Virus record (IMG/VR): IMGVR_UViG_3300034980_000803
Location: 1-28,680 of that record
Length of the DNA: 28,680 nucleotides
Reading direction: 5' to 3' (one strand)
Source of the DNA: a virus
Shown here in pieces: positions 1 through 5,599 of the stretch. A program made the translations under genes and the position numbers. The notes under the pieces were generated by a model that made no database searches, was not told where the DNA came from, and saw only the letters and a list, made by a program, of their open reading frames with translations. Numbering within the stretch: position 1 is the stretch's first letter; every line of letters starts with the position of its first letter.

Positions 1-162
1 TCAATCAAGCGCTTGTGTGAAGGCTGGATCGCTGGACACTACCGTGGTTTGATCCGCAATGGCAGCGACCCTCGCTGGGTCCGCTTCGTCGACGGTCGCT
101 GGGAGTTGATTCCTGAGCGTACGGAAGTTGTGCGATTTGCCATCGAGAAGTATCGCGAAGGG
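1..162 (+). pseudogene. Fragment of a large serine recombinase/integrase (3' truncated at a junction)
   Basis: Reading frame 1 on the plus strand is open from the first base. For about 53 residues it reads like the central 'recombinase' domain of large serine integrases: a tract with HYRGLIRNG, DPRWVR, DGRWELIPER and EVVRFAI, followed by KYREG. After about nt 162 the frame stays open to 645, but that part is only the antisense of the methyltransferase gene, so family resemblance ends there. The N-terminal resolvase domain would lie left of the window. The zinc-ribbon and C-terminal parts expected of the family are absent. The family call is from memory of conserved residues, not from a search. 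If right, this is probably the phage's own integrase or a neighbouring element's recombinase, cut by a deletion or recombination. Confidence 0.5.
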
Positions 163-1722
163 TTCTGCTGCGCTGGTGTTCTCGGTGCCGTAGTAGCTGA
201 TCAGGAACGCTGCGACGCGCAGGGCGCCTTGTTCATGCTCCGGCGACAGCTTGTATTCGATCAGAGCGTGATGCTCGGCGCCGGCAGTCATCGTCGGTAC
301 CGGCTCTTCCACGGCCCGGCCAACGCAGTTGCGCCGGAGCGTGGCCAGGCTGGCGGTCACCAAGCGCTGCTGGCTGCCCGTGTTGGTGACTGTGGTCAGC
401 GGCTCGTCTGCGCCCTTGGCTGGTGTGGTGTTAAATCCGCCGTTCGCCTGCTCAATGAACGCGGTGCAGACGCCCATGGCATGCGCAGCACCTGCCGGCC
501 GCTTGTAGTTGCCGCCGCTGGTGATGGTTGGCACCGGCTCCGTCACCGGTGTGCCTTCGCTGTGGAAGCGGAACTTCACCAGGTACGCCGCAGCGAGCGC
601 GTGCTTCACGCCGCCGGCTACGACCGTGCCCAACGGCTGGTCTAGTCCGGGGGCGCGCGGCTGCTGCCCGTTTCGCTCGCCGTAGCCAGTTTGGACCAGG
701 GTAGGGCTCGCCATAGCGAACGACCCGCCGCGCGGCCAGGATGTAATGGTGCGCAGCGGCTCATGTGCGGAATGCGCCAACTCACCCGACCAGTTCGCGA
801 TCGGCACGATGAATGGCTGTGGGTTGTCCAGCACGAACTTCTTCATGCCCTTTGCCACACGGCGCAGCGTTGCGGGCGCCAACTCCTTCTTACGTCCGAA
901 GATGCTCTTGCTCGGCACGCCCCAATCGATACAGTCGGCGGCGGTGCGATACTTCTGCTGGCCCTTGGCTGGGTTCTTGGCGTGGGTAGGCTCTGGCCAC
1001 ACGATGGGCTGGCGATCGCAACGGGCGATCATGAACAGACGCTCGCGGCTGGTCGGTGCACCGAAGTCGCAGGCCTTGATAACCCGCCACTCCACCTGGT
1101 AGCCCATGCCCTCCAGCAGATGAACGAATCGGCGCCAGGTGATGCCGCGGCGATTTGGGTCGGGCACTAGGAACTGCTGCTGCACTGGTACCCGTTCACC
1201 GACGGCGGCCACGGTGCCATCCAGCTTCATCACCCGGCCGGTGGCCTTGTCGCGCTTGGCGATCAGCGGACCCCATTGCAGGATCTGCTTAACGTTCTCT
1301 AGGCTGATCACCCGAGGCCTCTTCTTACCAGCCCACTTCAATCCGATCCACGACAGGTTGCGGATCTCGCGCTTGCGGGGTTGTCCACCTGCCGCTTGGC
1401 TGTGGTGCGTGCAGTCTGGGCTCATGTGGAACCAGCCAACGGGACGGCCCTGGCACTCCTCGTCGGGATCGCCCTCGAAGACGTCGGTCTGAAAGTGGCG
1501 TGCATGCGGATGGTTTGCCGTGTGCATGCTGATGGCTGCTGCGCTGTGGTTCTTGGCCACGTCGACCTTGCGACCCAGGCCCATTTCCAGCCCGGTACCG
1601 GCGCCTCCGCCTCCGCAGAAGAAATCGACCACAAGTTCGTCGTCCTGTGGATGGAGCGCCAAGCCAAACTGGGTTTTGAAGTCGTGCGCTTCGGGCAGTT
1701 TTGCTGCGGAAAGGGACGTCAT
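1..1722 (-). CDS. C5 cytosine DNA methyltransferase (Dcm-like), C-terminus apparently truncated
   Basis: Transfers methyl groups to cytosine C5 in DNA, probably protecting phage DNA from host restriction. The 573-aa product shows motif I (VVDFFCGGGGAG, residues 31-42), a motif IV variant SPDC with the presumed catalytic Cys104, motif VI ENV (142-144) and motif VIII PTSRERLF (223-230). A long target-recognition region carries five repeats of the form EPxxTITxG (near residues 321, 362, 395, 440, 473). The usual C-terminal motifs (LTPRELxRAQGFP and motif X) are missing. After residue ~521 the sequence is the antisense of a recombinase-like frame. The start at 1722 is preferred over an upstream ATG because it has a GGAGG site and overlaps the preceding stop as ATGA. 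It is the last gene of the leftward operon. The family is certain; activity is doubtful. Confidence 0.88.
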   Translation of the reverse strand: MTSLSAAKLPEAHDFKTQFGLALHPQDDELVVDFFCGGGGAGTGLEMGLGRKVDVAKNHSAAAISMHTANHPHARHFQTDVFEGDPDEECQGRPVGWFHMSPDCTHHSQAAGGQPRKREIRNLSWIGLKWAGKKRPRVISLENVKQILQWGPLIAKRDKATGRVMKLDGTVAAVGERVPVQQQFLVPDPNRRGITWRRFVHLLEGMGYQVEWRVIKACDFGAPTSRERLFMIARCDRQPIVWPEPTHAKNPAKGQQKYRTAADCIDWGVPSKSIFGRKKELAPATLRRVAKGMKKFVLDNPQPFIVPIANWSGELAHSAHEPLRTITSWPRGGSFAMASPTLVQTGYGERNGQQPRAPGLDQPLGTVVAGGVKHALAAAYLVKFRFHSEGTPVTEPVPTITSGGNYKRPAGAAHAMGVCTAFIEQANGGFNTTPAKGADEPLTTVTNTGSQQRLVTASLATLRRNCVGRAVEEPVPTMTAGAEHHALIEYKLSPEHEQGALRVAAFLISYYGTENTSAAEPFAILLDGKSHNFRTLRNQLPATVDEADPARVAAIADQTTVVSSDPAFTQALD

Positions 1723-2528
1723 GCCGCGTCCTCCACCAGGGCGGCGCTGGCATGTATACCGCGCAGTTGGGCATGGACGCGAACTGCGAAGGCCTGGATG
1801 TCCCGCTGCTGTTGCATGGCCCGTTTGCGGCCTGGCTCTGTGCCTGGAAGGGCTTTCCAAGTTGCCTCGGCCAGGCGCAATGTCTCGGCCGCATTGGTCA
1901 GCAGGTCATAGTCCGATCTGGTTACCGGCATGCCCTGATAAGACTGATCTGCAGGGATCAGAAACCCGGCTTGCTGCAGTGCGGCTTTAATTGCCTGTGC
2001 CATCTGCTCGGATGTAGCGTAGGCACCGGCTTGCTCGGCCAATGTCGTGTCCATTGCGGCGACAATGCAGCTGACTGGGGAGGGGGGCGTATACCCCTCG
2101 GCAGGCTGCGCGTGCGGGCGATTATTAGCGATTAGCGTTGCATCAGCGGGCGCTGCCTCGCGCAGCTTGTTGTGGGGTATCAGGGCCCCGGCGGGGCTGC
2201 TGAAAGGTGGAATAATGCCTGCTGCTTCGCAGCAGAGGCTTTTTGTTTTTTGTGCGTCGACAGCACGGATTTCGCTGAGCGAAGCGGGAGTGGCTTCGAT
2301 GAGTTCCTGTTGTGTCGCGTGCCCGCTTCCCTCCGAGGTCAAGCCCTGTGGTGGTATCCCCATGATGGTGGTGGTGGTGCGACTGGCATCGCCCAGCAGG
2401 AGATCAAAAAGCAAGCCGCGTTGGTGGTGGGCGCGGCCTGCTTTCCGGCCAAGGAAATAGGCGTAGGTATACAGTCCGACTATGAACGCACTGATAACGA
2501 TGAGGGCGATGACCTGTTGGGTGGTCAT
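1719..2528 (-). CDS. Membrane-anchored phage protein of unknown function
   Basis: A 269-aa protein with one hydrophobic segment at the N-terminus (about residues 7-26, VIALIVISAFIVGLYTYAYFL) followed by basic residues (GRKAGR). This suggests a single-pass protein with a soluble C-terminal part. The middle (about 50-150) is Ala/Pro/Ser rich and low in order. The C-terminal third, with MAQAIKAALQQAGFLIPADQ and a run of charged helices, looks helical. No family was recognised. It lies in the leftward early operon between the PrtN homologue and the methyltransferase, and its stop overlaps the methyltransferase start (ATGA), so the two are probably co-translated. No function is proposed. Confidence 0.7.
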   Translation of the reverse strand: MTTQQVIALIVISAFIVGLYTYAYFLGRKAGRAHHQRGLLFDLLLGDASRTTTTIMGIPPQGLTSEGSGHATQQELIEATPASLSEIRAVDAQKTKSLCCEAAGIIPPFSSPAGALIPHNKLREAAPADATLIANNRPHAQPAEGYTPPSPVSCIVAAMDTTLAEQAGAYATSEQMAQAIKAALQQAGFLIPADQSYQGMPVTRSDYDLLTNAAETLRLAEATWKALPGTEPGRKRAMQQQRDIQAFAVRVHAQLRGIHASAALVEDAA

Positions 2529-2581
2529 GGGTCTAACTCCTTGTGGTGTGCGGGCCGGTGGTGGCGGCCCTTGCTGGGGTG

Positions 2582-2899
2582 TTACTGCTTTTCTTGCTCG
2601 GGTTGTCGAGATTGCTTTTCATCCGCCAGGTAAGCCCTGCTATCGATCAGAGCGGCGACATGGCGGATGTGGGCGAACTTCAGGGCTTTCTGGCTGTTGT
2701 CCAGCGTGGTGATGGGCAAACAGATCCGTCCTACCTTCAGTTGCTCGGCAAAGGTGTCTTCATTGAGGTTGCGGAAGTACTGCACGCGCACCTTGTCGAG
2801 TGGGATGAGCACATCGCCAAAGGTTCGGTACAGCAGTTCAACGGTGGTTGCATCAGGTGCGTGCGGCAGGCGCAGCGCGATTTGGTTGGTATTGCTCAT
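2582..2899 (-). CDS. prtN: PrtN-family transcriptional activator (pyocin activator-like)
   Basis: PrtN activates pyocin gene clusters in Pseudomonas and is released when the PrtR repressor is inactivated after DNA damage. This 105-aa product has the family core LLYRTFGDVLIPLDKVRVQYF followed by AEQLKVGRICLPITTLDNSQKA and RHVAALIDSRAYLADE. The latter pattern fits a small DNA-binding domain and its helical extension. The chosen start gives the usual family length; an upstream in-frame ATG at 3022 would add about 41 atypical residues overlapping the neighbouring gene. It overlaps the upstream small gene by 47 nt and lies 53 nt before the membrane protein gene. In this prophage it is under the leftward promoter, so repressor cleavage would also induce it. 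Its targets are unknown. Confidence 0.8.
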   Translation of the reverse strand: MSNTNQIALRLPHAPDATTVELLYRTFGDVLIPLDKVRVQYFRNLNEDTFAEQLKVGRICLPITTLDNSQKALKFAHIRHVAALIDSRAYLADEKQSRQPEQEKQ

Positions 2900-3068
2900 C
2901 AGGCTTCGGGCTCTCCCTGAGCTTGTGGCGTGACGGGTGGTGCCAAGTGATCTCGCAGTGCTTGCGTACCAGGTCGCGCCATTCTTCAGGAACCTCTTGG
3001 AGCGCAGCGTTGCGCTCCTCACGGGTCTTGAACTGGAGGATCTGGGTCGCGTACTGCCTAGGCCGCAT
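2853..3068 (-). CDS. Small phage protein of unknown function
   Basis: A 71-aa basic product (starting MRPRQYATQILQFKTREER). It contains a helical segment NAALQEVPEEWRDLVRKHCEITW and an Arg/Pro/Ala-rich tail. The start at 3068 is chosen because it overlaps the preceding stop (3058-3060) by a few bases, as is typical of this operon; a start at 3119 would run deep into the KilAC gene. The EEWRDLVRKHC segment resembles small proteins often seen beside early genes in Pseudomonas prophages, but no function is known to me. It probably depends on translation of its upstream neighbour. Confidence 0.6.
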   Translation of the reverse strand: MRPRQYATQILQFKTREERNAALQEVPEEWRDLVRKHCEITWHHPSRHKLRESPKPDEQYQPNRAAPAART

Positions 3069-3348
3069 AGCGCTTGTCTTCCGGTGGTGTCGGAAGTTGC
3101 AGATCGAGACGTTCGGCAAGCCAGGGGATCCCGGCCTGCTTCACGCGTGTCGACTCGCTGTACTGCATGCCGGCTTCGGGGTGAAACCAGCTGCCCTCTT
3201 TGATCCGCAGGTATTCGCGGTCGCGGGTGGGGTAGCGGGGCAGATTGCGCTCGGTCAGCAGTTCGTTCTCACGCATGCGGCGGATCAGCTCGTTCCGGCT
3301 GATCCCGAAGTGCTTGGAGGTCTGTGCAAGTGTGCGTTCCAAGTCCAC
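3058..3348 (-). CDS. Phage antirepressor KilAC-domain protein
   Basis: A 96-aa protein made almost wholly of a KilAC-type C-terminal domain. It has a helix-turn-helix-like start (LAQTSKHFGISRNELIRRMRENELL), then NLPRYPTRDREYLRIKEGSWFHPEAGMQYSES, then TRVKQAGIPWLAERL. The pattern 'SRNxLxxxLRxxxxL ... REYxxIKEGSW' is the signature I associate with this domain. The usual N-terminal Bro/Ant/Rha domain is absent, so it may be a stand-alone DNA-binding protein rather than a full antirepressor. It starts 3 nt after the stop of the 103-aa gene and its stop overlaps the next start. Its role is probably early gene regulation. Confidence 0.7.
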   Translation of the reverse strand: MDLERTLAQTSKHFGISRNELIRRMRENELLTERNLPRYPTRDREYLRIKEGSWFHPEAGMQYSESTRVKQAGIPWLAERLDLQLPTPPEDKRYAA

Positions 3349-3351
3349 CTC

Positions 3352-3663
3352 CTAAGCCACGTCGGCGAGCACAGGCTCGACATGTGGCATGTCGGCTGTG
3401 TCCAGCTTGCCGTTGGCGATAGCTTCGAGATGCGCCGCAACCTTTTGCGCACTGGCGAGGTTGTTCGCTGGCAGCGTCAGGCTGTTCACCGTCGAACCCA
3501 TGCGGATCACCACAGTGACCTGGTCGAGATAGACCTCGGTCTGCATCGTGGCCTTGGCACGGGCGCCATTCGACTCGTCGCGTAGGATGTGGGTGAATTG
3601 CCCGGTCAGGTTGGTCTGCGCCTTGAGGCAGACAAAAGCGTTGCGGCTAAGTGCAAAGCTCAT
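3352..3663 (-). CDS. Hypothetical early phage protein
   Basis: A 103-aa protein with no recognised family. It begins MSFALSRNAFVCLKAQTNLTGQF and has a beta-rich centre (TEVYLDQVTVVIRMGSTVNSLTLPA) followed by a helix (NLASAQKVAAHLEAIANGKL). The start is well supported: a GGAGGG ribosome binding site lies 8 nt upstream, inside the previous gene, and ATG overlaps that gene's TGA. It is the second gene of the leftward early operon. The sequence gives no grounds for a function. Confidence 0.65.
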   Translation of the reverse strand: MSFALSRNAFVCLKAQTNLTGQFTHILRDESNGARAKATMQTEVYLDQVTVVIRMGSTVNSLTLPANNLASAQKVAAHLEAIANGKLDTADMPHVEPVLADVA

Positions 3664-3833
3664 GCTGCGTGCCCTCCGTCGTTAGGGGGCGTGCAGCTAG
3701 GAGCGTGGAAGGACGATGGGCGTTTGGTTGCGACAAATGCGCAGCCGTGTTGCTTGGCCAGTCGCCGGACCTTGAAGGTCAGATCGATGGTCGCGGCTGA
3801 TGGGTGGACGTGCAGTGATGCCGTAGTGTGCAT
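3660..3833 (-). CDS. Small (57-aa) first gene of the leftward operon
   Basis: An ATG at 3833 opens a 57-codon frame (MHTTASLHVHPSAATIDLTF then KVRRLAKQHGCAFVATKRPS) that ends in a TGA overlapping the ATG of the next gene. It sits just downstream of the leftward promoter. A GAGG ribosome-binding-like sequence lies about 8 nt before the ATG, inside the 3' arm of a palindrome. The internal segment with HPSAATIDLTFKVRRLAKQHGCAFVA looks like a small helix-containing phage protein. The last ten or so residues are Pro/Gly rich. Support comes from position, start site and ATGA coupling. No family was recognised. Confidence 0.6.
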   Translation of the reverse strand: MHTTASLHVHPSAATIDLTFKVRRLAKQHGCAFVATKRPSSFHAPSCTPPNDGGHAA

Positions 3834-3837
3834 GGTA

Positions 3838-3869
3838 TTGCCTCACTCTGTGGTGGAAGAGTGAGGCAA
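3838..3869. repeat. Perfect 12-bp inverted repeat at the leftward promoter start
   Basis: TTGCCTCACTCT (3838-3849) and its exact reverse complement (3858-3869) flank an 8-nt centre. Read on the minus strand, the centre is TCCACCAC. The right arm overlaps the -10 box of the leftward promoter and the predicted transcription start is inside that arm. The element could therefore be a DNA operator, or (if transcription starts further upstream) an RNA hairpin covering the GAGG ribosome site of the 57-aa gene. With a start near 3862 only an inner 5-bp stem with the CACCAC loop would remain, at the very 5' end of the RNA. Confidence 0.75.
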
Positions 3870-3897
3870 ATATCAACCAGTGGTTGTTTTGTGTCAA
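3869..3897 (-). promoter_or_regulatory. Leftward early promoter (PL-like)
   Basis: On the minus strand a perfect -35 TTGACA (plus coordinates 3892-3897) is followed after exactly 17 bp by GATATT (3869-3874). It lies between the repressor stop and the first leftward gene and is overlapped by two operator-like sites, at 3873-3887 and 3894-3908. This arrangement fits a sigma70 promoter shut off by the repressor. The expected start is about 3862. Confidence 0.75.
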
Positions 3898-3908
3898 CCG
3901 CAAATTGA
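3873..3908. promoter_or_regulatory. Left operator sites (two repressor half-site pairs)
   Basis: TCAACCAGTGGTTGT (3873-3887, with a perfect core CAACCA-G-TGGTTG) and the weaker TCAACCGCAAATTGA (3894-3908) match the 15-bp pattern TCAAC-N5-GTTGA also found twice at the right operator. One occupies the promoter spacer and the other the -35 box. Binding by the CI-like repressor is inferred from position and shared sequence. Confidence 0.6.
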
Positions 3909-3939
3909 TTTTATCGGCGAGTTGCAGATCGTGGATAGC

Positions 3940-4671
3940 TCATTCGGGTATGAAAGATCCCACTACTTTCCCACAAATGTGGGTTTCTTCCGTGATGTCT
4001 ATGATTGGATACTGTGGATTGATTGGCCTGAGGTACTGGCGCCCTGCGTCTGCCACAAGCACCTTGAACGTCACTTCATTGGTCCTTGGCACCCTTGCTA
4101 TAACGCGATCGCCTGTGTGTGCCTCAACCTCCGGATCGACGAAAATGATGCACCCGGTTGGGTAGCTTCGTCCTGGCCCTGGGTTCGTCATTGAGTCCCC
4201 AAGTACCTTTAGGGCATAGCCGCTATTGCTAATCGGAACCGGGCAGGACAACCAGCTATCTGCTTGGTAAGGCTCAAAATTTGAGATGGCTTCGCACCAT
4301 GCCCCAGCTTGAACCCAGGAAATTAGGGGTACCTTCCCGAATCGCTCAAGTATCCCACTCACATTGGATTGATCGCCGACCTGGAGTTGGTGAGCCTTGT
4401 TGCTAGGGGCCTGAGCTTTGGGAAGCACTCCGTACTCTAGCCATTCGCGGCGTACATTTAACCAAGCGCAGAGCGCGGTCATGCTGTCGGCTTCAGCTAT
4501 TGCCTCCCCATTCAGCCATTTACTGATGGCTTGAGTCGTTTTATCAACCCCGACCAGTTTCAATTGCTTGTGAATGTCCACTCCTCGACCTCGGCTTCTG
4601 ACGCCGGCATCGTCAAGGGCTTCGTGTAGTCGTGCGCTGAAGGCAGCGCGTAGCTCGTTTTTGTCAACCAT
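3940..4671 (-). CDS. CI/LexA-like prophage repressor (HTH + S24 peptidase)
   Basis: The lysogeny repressor: it binds operators as a dimer and is inactivated by RecA-stimulated self-cleavage. The 243-aa product has an N-terminal helix-turn-helix (about residues 10-75, with VGVDKTTQAISKWLNGE). A linker leads to an S24 autoprotease domain with the Ala122-Gly123 cleavage site (SWVQAGAW), nucleophile Ser160 in GDSM and general-base Lys203 in VTFKVLV. All three catalytic features are present, so SOS induction should work. The start at 4671 lies in a 15-bp operator-like palindrome, suggesting autoregulation. An in-frame ATG at 4749 would extend across the whole control region and is rejected. No clear ribosome binding site precedes 4671, so the mRNA may have a weak or short leader. 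Confidence 0.92.
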   Translation of the reverse strand: MVDKNELRAAFSARLHEALDDAGVRSRGRGVDIHKQLKLVGVDKTTQAISKWLNGEAIAEADSMTALCAWLNVRREWLEYGVLPKAQAPSNKAHQLQVGDQSNVSGILERFGKVPLISWVQAGAWCEAISNFEPYQADSWLSCPVPISNSGYALKVLGDSMTNPGPGRSYPTGCIIFVDPEVEAHTGDRVIARVPRTNEVTFKVLVADAGRQYLRPINPQYPIIDITEETHICGKVVGSFIPE

Positions 4672-4737
4672 GGGTTGATGGTTGCACAGAGCTTGCGCAA
4701 TAGTCAGTTGATCTATAATATCAACTCCGGGTTGATA
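4664..4737. promoter_or_regulatory. Right operator region
   Basis: It contains TCAACCATGGGTTGA (4664-4678, over the repressor start codon) and TATCAACTCCGGGTTGATA (4719-4737, perfect arms of 7 bp). It also contains an extra half-site pair, AGTTGAT (4706-4712) facing ATCAACT (4720-4726), around the rightward -10 box. The shared half-site TCAAC/GTTGA recurs at the left operator. A possible repressor promoter on the minus strand uses TTATCA (4734-4739) and TATAGA (4712-4717) with a 16-bp spacer, but the match is poor. Confidence 0.7.
4693..4719 (+). promoter_or_regulatory. Rightward early promoter (PR-like)
   Basis: A perfect consensus -10 TATAAT lies at 4714-4719 with a weaker -35 TTGCGC at 4693-4698 (15-bp spacer, slightly short). 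The -10 overlaps the operator half-sites, and the Cro-like gene begins about 25 nt after the expected start. It should drive the Cro-like gene and, if transcription passes the terminator at 5019, the replication genes. Confidence 0.65.
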
Positions 4738-4749
4738 ATGGAGGTTCAC

Positions 4750-5013
4750 ATGCTGCAGCCCGACGATTTTCCAAATGCGATTGCATTCGCTTTTGAGGCT
4801 GTTGGAGGTATCGGTGCTGCTGCCAAGGTATGCGGTAGAAGCTATCAGGCTTTGAACAAATGGCGCTTAGCTGGCTCATTGCCTCGAACGGATTACACCG
4901 GCGAGACCAAATATGCAGAGCGCTTAGCGCTTGCTGCGGGGCAAAAAGGCAATCCATTTAAGGCTTCCTGGTTGCTTGAAACGGCGGCTCCTCAAAGGCA
5001 GCGGCCCATATAG
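4750..5013 (+). CDS. Cro-like repressor
   Basis: An 87-aa DNA-binding protein, divergent from the CI-like repressor and the first gene of the rightward transcript, so a Cro role is likely. The sequence shows a helix-turn-helix segment (GGIGAAAKVCGRSYQALNKW, about residues 19-38) followed by LPRTDYTGETKYAERLALAAG. This resembles YdaS/Cro-type proteins that pair with S24 repressors. The start at 4750 has a GGAGG site (4740-4744) five bases upstream. An upstream in-frame ATG at 4738 would destroy that spacing, and one at 4675 would lie before the promoter. The stop is followed directly by a terminator. Confidence 0.8.
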   Translation: MLQPDDFPNAIAFAFEAVGGIGAAAKVCGRSYQALNKWRLAGSLPRTDYTGETKYAERLALAAGQKGNPFKASWLLETAAPQRQRPI

Positions 5014-5018
5014 AAAAA

Positions 5019-5038
5019 AGGCGACCCAAAGGTCGCCT
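5019..5038 (+). terminator. Terminator after the Cro-like gene
   Basis: AGGCGACC and GGTCGCCT form a perfect 8-bp stem with a CAAA loop, preceded by a run of six A and followed by CGTTTCC. It is 5 nt past the Cro-like stop. The T-run is better on the minus strand, so it may work in both directions. It is placed like lambda tR1, between cro and the cII-like gene. Confidence 0.65.
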
Positions 5039-5049
5039 CGTTTCCCCCC

Positions 5050-5256
5050 GTAGTACCACCACAGTGCTACCGGGCCGCGTTCAAGGATGTGGCGCACACC
5101 ACGAAACAACTCTCCTTGAGCACGTTATGCCTGGCACGGATGCCAGGAGCCGCTTTCTCCACCACAGAGGGGGCGGCGTTACCGGAAGAGTCCTTGGACA
5201 GTACCGGTAGTGACTCTCTCAAGACACGCGGCGAGTGTAACACCACCCCTCGTCGC
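5050..5256 (+). repeat. Structured repeat unit, copy A
   Basis: Four CACCAC loops at spacings 40, 63 and 81 nt. The first stem (6 bp, 9-nt loop) is followed by CCGGGCCGCGT, and the third hairpin has a 7-nt loop CCACCAC closed by TTTCT/AGAGG. Compare copy B at 5327: the order of elements and the first two spacings agree within one base, though the stems themselves have different sequences. Confidence 0.55.
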
Positions 5257-5326
5257 TGGCACTGGCAGCCTTCACGGGGTAATGCCATGTGCCACAACGG
5301 AGGCGAGTTATCGCCTCCAAAGGCCT

Positions 5327-5566
5327 GCAGTAGCACCACGATACTGCCGGCCGCGTGATAGGTAGGCGGGCACACCACACAGGTCCGTTTGCCTTGATCG
5401 CACCCCCAGGCAGGGAGCCGGGGGGCACCTCCTTCACCACGGGAGGTGGCTGTTTCGCCTGGGGCAGTCGATGGATAGACGCCCCGGCCTGAGGCCGTAA
5501 AAGCCTCTGCTACCCAGCTATTTACTCTCTCAACCGCTATGCGACGCATGCACCACCACTGTATGC
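5327..5566 (+). repeat. Structured repeat unit, copy B
   Basis: Four CACCAC loops at spacings 39, 62 and 116 nt, offset from copy A by 277, 276, 275 and 310 nt. The first hairpin again has a 6-bp stem and 9-nt loop, followed by CCGGCCGCGT. The third is a perfect 7-bp stem (CACCTCC/GGAGGTG) with loop TTCACCACG. Stems differ from copy A while pairing is kept, which is what compensatory change would look like. Confidence 0.55.
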
Positions 5567-5599
5567 CGCAGGCACTGGCTACCGAAAAGGACCAACGCC

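Larger units (their letters stand above)
5041..5599 (+). ncRNA. Candidate structured leader RNA with CACCAC loops
   Basis: No convincing gene occupies this 560-nt stretch. It holds eight CACCAC hexamers, starting at 5057, 5097, 5160, 5241, 5334, 5373, 5435 and 5551. Most fall in loops of predicted stems: 5050-5055/5065-5070, 5081-5087/5113-5119, 5149-5158/5166-5177, 5228-5235/5249-5256, 5327-5332/5342-5347, 5426-5432/5442-5448, and weaker stems for the sixth and eighth. Two further perfect hairpins are 5130-5136/5141-5147 (loop CGGA) and 5299-5306/5311-5318 (loop GTTA). It lies between the Cro terminator and the CII-like gene. RNA function is inferred from structure and position; folding was done by eye. 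Confidence 0.45.

Noticed and set aside
166-645. Continuation of the recombinase frame to nt 645
   Set aside because: Beyond about 162 the translation is only the antisense of conserved methyltransferase sequence and no longer resembles a recombinase.
4675-4749. Upstream starts that extend the Cro-like protein (4675) or the repressor (4749)
   Set aside because: Both extensions would run through the promoters and operators; the internal starts have better context, including GGAGG for the Cro-like gene.
5041-5599. CRISPR-like array
   Set aside because: The repeated element is only six bases with variable spacing and paired flanks; there are no constant repeats of 20-40 nt and no cas genes.
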